DNA from: Ailanthus altissimus
Taxonomy: Eukaryota; Streptophyta; Magnoliopsida; Sapindales; Simaroubaceae
DNA length: 64,000 nucleotides
Reading direction: 5' to 3'
NCBI GenBank assembly: GCA_946807835.1
Contig: OX327699.1
Location: forward strand, 19,208,014 to 19,272,013
This document shows, in pieces, positions 58,078 through 64,000 of the stretch; within the stretch, counting starts at the first letter, position 1, and every line of letters starts with the position of its first letter. A model generated the notes under the pieces. The model saw only the letters and a program-made list of their open reading frames with translations. It had not been told where the DNA came from and made no database searches. A program made the translations under genes and the position numbers.

Positions 58078-58478
58078 AACAACAAATAGTGAGAACATGT
58101 TGTATATTAAGTGGGAACATGTAGTACACTAAGTGAGAACATATAGTATATTAAGTGAGAATATTTAGTATGTTAAGTTGGAACACGTAGTATATTAAGT
58201 GAAAACATTTAGTATATTAAGTGAGAACACATAGTATATTAAGTGGGAATATCTAGTATATTAAGTGAAAATATTTAGTATATTAAGTGGGAACATTTAA
58301 TATATTAAGTGTGAATATTTAATAGATTAAGTGGGAACACATAGTATTTTAAAAGTATGAATATTTAGAATATTAATTGAGAACATTTAGTATCTTAAGT
58401 GGAAACATGTAGTATATTAGGTGAGACATATAATATGTTAAGTAGAAACGCATAATATATTAAGTGGGAACCCATTAA
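58078..58478 (+). repeat. ~21-bp minisatellite
   Basis: About 18 units of the form TTAAGTGGGAACATATAGTA with variation at the GGGAAC/GAGAAT and CATATAG/CATTTAG positions. No coding. Confidence 0.9.
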
Positions 58479-58484
58479 CCTTAT

Positions 58485-59213
58485 TAATAAAATCAAATAG
58501 GGTAAAATTAATTATTCAAATAATTTTTGAATAATTGAATAAATACTTTTTTGAAATAAATAATATATAATTTTTTTGTTTATTATTTTATTGTTAAATA
58601 AAAGACAAACCTATTTTTTTTTTAAAAATATAAATAAAGTTGATAGAGCACCATTTGTAAAATTAATGGTCCATTTATTTTAGACCATTGAAAATTACCA
58701 CAAAAAATTATTTTTGGTAGTTGGCCATTTAACCTAAATTGGTGGAGCACTTGTAAAGTGTTTAAAGCACAAAAAATGGATGAAATTCATTTTTGATTGA
58801 CAAGGGAGAAGCAAAAATGTGGGAAAGAGAGATTGAGAAGTTTAGTTTTTGTTTTGGAAAGATTTTCTTCAAACAAAGGGTTGTGAAAGAATTAGAGAAA
58901 GAAAAATTAATTTTTCTTATTTTCTTTGAAGAAACAAAAACTTGTTGCTGAAAATTCAGTTGCTACCATTCTAGCTTCACAATCCTATTGGATTGTTGTG
59001 AATTAGAATTATACAAGAATTCATTTCATCCAAAAAATTAAAATTTTCACCGAAGTTTTTCAAATGTATGTTTCTGTAATCTTAAGTTGTTAATGATTTA
59101 ATTTATATGTTTCTATGTTGATTATATACTTAATTCCGCTATAAAATCGTGTATATGATACATGTATTTAATTTTTCTAATATGTACACAATTAGATGCA
59201 TATACCCTAAAAC
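58485..59213 (+). repeat. family L LTR, 3' half (5' LTR of a copia element)
   Basis: It matches the 3' half of the L consensus, including TTGCTGAAAATTCAGTTGCTA and CTAGCTTCACAATCC, and ends near CATATACCCTAAAACA. Its 5' half is missing where the minisatellite adjoins. A copia gag follows, which identifies family L as a copia lineage with unusually long LTRs. Confidence 0.7.
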
Positions 59214-59872
59214 ACGTTTACAGTTAGACAATTTAAAAATTTTGAAGAATATTTTTAATATTTTATAAAATGTGCTCGAGGGTGTTGCGCTCCAATGAGA
59301 GCAAAATAAATGTATTTATGATGTACTCTCTGAATTAAGTTTATGACAATATTATCTCTATTATTTTGCTTTATGTTGATGAATATTACAATAGAAAATT
59401 TTGTTTTTAGAATGAATCACATTGAATAAAAAGAGTTATAGACATTATATGAATATTTTCTAGAGAAATATTTTAAGAGAATTGTCTTTTACATTATGTT
59501 TATATATTATTTATGCTAATGAACATGATTAATTAGGCATATGTGATATTTATGATTTATATATATTTTGCACATTGTTTATGTATATCACATAATATTT
59601 TTCAAGTGGGAGTTCTATTTTGTTATAATTCTTAAGGAATAAACAAATAAAATAAGTATTTTGCGTAATAAACTAAACAATGATAAATTAATACTTGAAA
59701 AGGACGATGATTAGAAGCATCGATAACTTTTTTACTCTAATCCTTGTGTTAAGCTATCATGTGTTTTTATTTTTGTGATTACGGTAAAATAAATAAATGT
59801 GTTTAAATGATATTATGCCAAATATCTCTATAATTATTTCTATTGAATAGAAATGACAATTACAAAAATATT
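59214..59872 (+). other. leader region of the L copia element
   Basis: Non-coding between LTR and gag; I could not identify a good primer-binding site. Confidence 0.4.
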
Positions 59873-60605
59873 ATGGCCGAATTAAACAAAGAAGAAAAAC
59901 TAAACGATGATAACTATGATATTTAGCACCATAAAATTCAGCATATTCTTAAAGAGTAAGAGACTCTTGAGGCTATTTTCAACACCACGACTAAGTCACC
60001 TCGTGAAAATACTGCTTAACATAAGAGAGATTATGAGACTTATCAAGCCTTAAAAAAATAGCAATGCTCACATCACGTTGTTGAGCAGTATGCAAGATGA
60101 TCTCTTGTGAAAATATAAGGAGTATGAGATGGCTCAAAGGATGTGACTTGCCATATAAGACAAGTTTAGAGGTATTTTTACCATAAAACTTAGAAGGTTT
60201 ACTATCAAATTCGACTCTTATAAAAGGTGCCAAAATCATACAATGAGACAGCATCTAAGAGATATATCGAATATGATTCAAGAGCTTAAAAGTGTTGGAC
60301 ATATAATGACTGATAAGTAGTAACTGCAAGTAGTCATTCAATCTTTGATAGTTGGGAACATATGAGAGTTAATGACACATAATGATAATATCAAACTTTT
60401 GATGATATTCAGCATCACCTTCAACTAGAAGAAGGGCGCCTGGAGGTTGCTAATGTTTTTGGTCAACTCTATATGAAAATTTTCAACTTGTGCAAAACTT
60501 CAGGCTTTAAGCACAAAAGATGAGGCTAGGCCTTTTATAAGAAGAAGATATCTATTCCAGTACATAGGAAGTCCACTATTGAAAAGTGCAATAGAGGAAT
60601 GTGCG
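59873..60605 (+). pseudogene. copia gag (UBN2-type) of family L, heavily mutated
   Basis: The plus strand starts MAELNKEEKLNDDNYDI at 59873. The later part shows TMRQHLRDISNMIQELKS-like coding (60239-60290), SWEHMRVNDT-like coding (about 60352) and TFDDIQHHLQLEEGRLEVAN (60393-60452), the standard order of copia gag. There are many in-frame TAG/TAA codons and several frameshifts. The polymerase region is absent, and the LTR at 60614 follows immediately. Confidence 0.75.
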
Positions 60606-60613
60606 TCGATAAG

Positions 60614-61738
60614 TGTTGAAGTTGGTGTTTACGTGTCATTATAATATTGTATGAATATTAATTATTTAATATTTATACAATAAATATTTTGAATAAAAAT
60701 TATTAATTTTATAATCATATGGTATAATGATTGTAATACTACAGACATTGTATGATCTGAAGGAGTTTAGATTTGGTCTGAAAGAGTTTAGATCAGGGCT
60801 AAGAGTTAGCAATGCTGAGAGTTATAAATGCTAAGAGTTAGCACTGTTAAAAGTTAGCAGATTATAACAGTTAGCAAAATTTTAAGAGTTAGAAGCCTTG
60901 TCTGAAATGAGACAAAGACCTGAGAGTATACTAGTAATGACATAGTTGTAAAGAGTTGCAATAGATGCTAGAAAATTTCATTGTGTAAGTATGTCTCAAA
61001 CATTATGTTCTTGATCTATGTTCACCAATCGGGTCTATCGATGAATCACTATTATATAGATTAGTGTATGTCTATATCTGACTGGTGTAGATGGTTGTTT
61101 TTAGCTGACCATCAACTTAGAGCTTGTATAGGCATGCGGGTATCCAGTTATACTGAACAGACTCATGGAGACCCAAATAGATATCCTTTGAAGCCATCAA
61201 AGGATGGTCATCTCAAGTTGAGTAGTATTTGTGGTCTTTTTACGGTGCTGGTCTATATCCCCGTACATCTGGGGTATAAATGATGGAAGGATTATATGTA
61301 TGCGTAGTGACCTCAACTTGAATGGTCTAATACACTGATTTGTAATAACTGTAACGTATGTATGGGTCATCGATCACTGACTTATGGAATAGTTCCATTT
61401 GACGAATCAGGCGTGGACCTAGAGAGTCCCAATATGAAATGTACTCTTTTTTGCACTTGGGCAGCGTATCGTATTGAATGGTTCAATACAGTAAAATTCA
61501 ATAATTTATTAAGGTTAAGTTAACAAAAGTATATGGTTAAATGGTAGAACCCACTTTAGGTTAACTTGATAACCTAGTAAGGACATAAAAATAATTTCAC
61601 TTAATGATTATTTAATTGTTAAATAATTAAAATAAATATTTATTTATTTAATTATTAAATAAATAATTTAACTTAACTATGGTTAAAATTTAACCATATG
61701 ATTAAGCTAATATTAACCTTACTTAATGGTTAAGTAAA
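60614..61738 (+). repeat. family L LTR, copy 6 (3' LTR, interrupted)
   Basis: It begins TGTTGAAGTTGGTGTTTACG right after the gag remnant and follows the L consensus with an internal deletion near 61240, where GTGGTCTTT jumps to the later CTATATCCCCGTACATC segment. It is interrupted at 61739 by a further L copy. An open frame at 61068-61283 is spurious. Confidence 0.75.
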
Positions 61739-64000
61739 TATTAAAATTTGTGCTTACTTGCCATCCTTTTCATGTATAAATATTTGTTTTATGTTTATAC
61801 TTTTATTATTTCATTATATCACTAATAATAATAAATATATGGTAAGATGCTTGCAATATTTTAGACATTGTATGATCTGAAAGAGTTCAAATCTGATCTA
61901 AAGGAGTTTAGATTAGTGCTAAGAATTAGAAACATTGAAAGTTATAAATGCTAAAAGTTAGCACTGATAAGAGTTACTAGGTTATAAGAGTTAACGAAAT
62001 CTAAAGGGTTAGAGCCTTGTCTGAAATGAGACAATGACCTACGAATATATTAGTAAAGACATAGTTACAAAAGAGTTGCAAATGGTGCTAAGAAATGTTA
62101 TTATGCAAGTATGTTCTTATACTTTAAGTTCCTGATCTATCTTCACTAATGCGGGTCTGTTAGTGAAGACCTTATAATATATAGATCGGTGTATGTCTAT
62201 ATCTAGATTGTCCAGATGGTTAATCTTGGCAGACCATGAGATTAGTAGAATCTCGTATAGAGATACAAGTATTCAGTAAGGACTAAATATTGAACAGACT
62301 CAAAAGACCTCTAATAGAAATTCCATAAAGCCATCAATTGAGGGTCTTTCGAGTTGAGTAGTATTCGTGGTCCTTAGACCTGAGTGCCACAGTGGACTTG
62401 TGAGTGATTCACCATACTTTGATTCCACACATATCAAATACCTTTCTTAGTCTAACCACTAGGTGTCGCTGGATATGGTCCGACGCACATGGAGTCCGGT
62501 GTGTCTAGATATGGGATCCATCAGCTCATTTGGGTGAGTAAAATATCCTGAAGCTCCAAGATTGTATTTCAGAAAGTCTTATGGCCATAAGCAAATATAT
62601 TCAGGAAAATAGTTTTATGCTAGGGATAAATAATATCATAAAAGTGTTTACCGATATTATTTATTAACATACAAATCTAGAGATAAGTTTATGATTGAGT
62701 ATGTGGAGATTTGACGGTATTTATCTATATCTCCGCTCTTCTAGGATATTTATGATGGAAGGATTATACAAATATGTTTTAATTTCAACTTGTATGGTCT
62801 AATGCGCCGTTTTATAATATTCGAAATATGTGTGTGGTACATTGTTCACAGACGTATGAACTAGTTCCATATGACAAACGAGCATGGACCTAGAGAGTCT
62901 TACAATATGAAGTGTACTCGTTGTGCACCGGGGCAGCATATTGGATTGAACCATTTAATCCAAGAAATTCCAGCAAAGTGAAAATATGTTTCAAGGTTCC
63001 TTATATTATGCACTTGTCAATACTTAAATGTAAACTACATTATTAGTTTGAAAGAGTTGTTGACCAATAAAAAATTGACAAATTGCATAATCTTACTCTA
63101 TAAATGATTTACCATGTATTCGCCTATTTACCTTACTTGGTAAATACTAATAAGGTAAATGTGTTTATTCAAAAATAGTTTTGAATTATTAATAAATTAT
63201 TTATTAATGAATTATTATTATTAATTAGAATAAGTGGTAAACACCATTTTGTAATTGAGTAAGCACTTTTTGTTAATAATATGAATTGTTGGCCACTTAG
63301 AAATGGTTAAGTGGTGCACTTGAGAAGTGGTATAACCACTTAACATTGTTTAATGCACATTTGCTCTCTAAGCAATTGAATCATACGGATGAAACAATTG
63401 TAGATGGCCTATGCTTATTTGATTATTGTTTGTAATGGCAAACAAATGTGATTGATGTTGAAGCATTAAAAGAAGCCATTATTTACACTAAATTAGAATT
63501 GAATGAGTTCAATTTTTGAGAGTGTGAAAGGGTGATCATTCGGCCAAGATAAGAAGAAAGAATTGAGAGAATTTTCTAAGTGATTTTTTAAAGTGTTGAG
63601 AGAGTTTGCAAAGTCTTATCAAAGTCCATAACAAAGAGTTGTAACAATAAACAAAATACTTAATCCTTCTCATCTCTTGTAAGAAATAAATCATAAGGAT
63701 CAAATTGTTTTAAGTGTTAAAACACCAATTGCTGAAAATTTATAGTTGCTATTCTAACTTCACAATCTCACCCGTTTCAGTTGTGAACTATAATTATGCA
63801 ACAAGACACTTCTAGGTGAGCTCAACAAATTAAAAGTTGGAGTTCTTGAAGATTGGAAAGCTACCTTCAAAACCGGGTAGGTTATTCACTTACAATTTAT
63901 TTTATATCATACATATGAAAATATATATGTGCTTGAATGAACATACATGAGTATATATGCTTGATTATGCAATATTGTGTATAACATGTATGAATACTTC
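61739..64000 (+). mobile_element. family L LTR, copy 7 (runs off the window)
   Basis: It starts TATTAAAATTTGTGCTTACT and carries all L landmarks in order (GAGTTTAGATTAGTGCTAAG, CGAGTTGAGTAGTATTCGTG near 62350, GAAGTGTACTCGTTGTGCAC near 62910, AACTTCACAATCTCACC near 63758). It continues past position 64000. Confidence 0.8.

Overview
This is an AT-rich plant nuclear window, almost certainly from a dicot. It holds two intact intron-containing cytochrome P450 genes of the CYP81 type and the debris of several more. The rest is dominated by LTR retrotransposons (Ty1/copia and Ty3/gypsy lineages), a MULE, A/T-rich minisatellites and their fragments. I cannot name the species.

Layout. 1-282 is a CYP81 remnant. 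About 1558-7443 carries candidate exons of an unidentified minus-strand gene, broken up by a deleted copia element (2771-5838, minus strand) that landed in one copy of a ~310-bp tandem duplication. 7478-27061 is one nested complex. Its outer shell is an old gypsy element of Tat/Ogre type, with 0.5-kb LTRs, a tRNA-Arg-like primer site and a G-rich polypurine tract. Its internal 38-40-bp minisatellite was hit three times by one family of long (1.5-2.3 kb) LTRs, called family L here. The second of those was then split by a young Tekay/Del-like chromovirus derivative (14613-23822) with 2.7-kb near-identical LTRs. 27145-29640 has glycine-rich-protein-like remnants and possible hAT-type termini. 30650-34670 is a CYP81 cluster: a remnant, a pseudogene and one complete gene. 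35875-41270 is a MULE with a broken MuDR transposase on the plus strand and a ULP1/DUF1985-like gene remnant on the minus strand. 43300-47656 is a truncated gypsy element (LTR end, primer site, gag, protease) abutting an inverted L LTR. 48641-50697 is the second complete CYP81 gene. From about 51160 to 58480 there are inverted A/T minisatellite arms, hairpins, an L LTR inserted between the arms, and a 21-bp minisatellite. 58485-64000 is a decayed copia element flanked by L LTRs, with another L LTR running off the window end.

The most unusual part is the interior of the young element at 14613-23822. The usual gag-pol is nearly gone; only an eroded chromodomain end remains. In its place, on the antisense strand, lie (a) an intronless LOG gene (cytokinin riboside monophosphate phosphoribohydrolase) of 217 codons with TATA box, start, signature motif, stop and AATAAA, complete except for one in-frame TGA, and (b) a fully open 362-codon frame of unknown function, continuous in frame with the RNase H tail of a caulimovirid-like polymerase remnant. 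A TATA box lies 60-70 bp before each start codon. The ~670 bp between the two frames sits where a pararetrovirus intergenic promoter would be. This looks like a mobile cassette combining a hormone-activation gene and pararetrovirus-derived sequence inside a recently active retrotransposon.

The two CYP81 genes encode 503-residue proteins with one phase-0 intron at the same position and are tandem paralogues on the minus strand. The proximal one (32815-34590) has Asn in place of the conserved Thr of the oxygen-activation motif. All coordinates, splice sites and divergences were read by eye.
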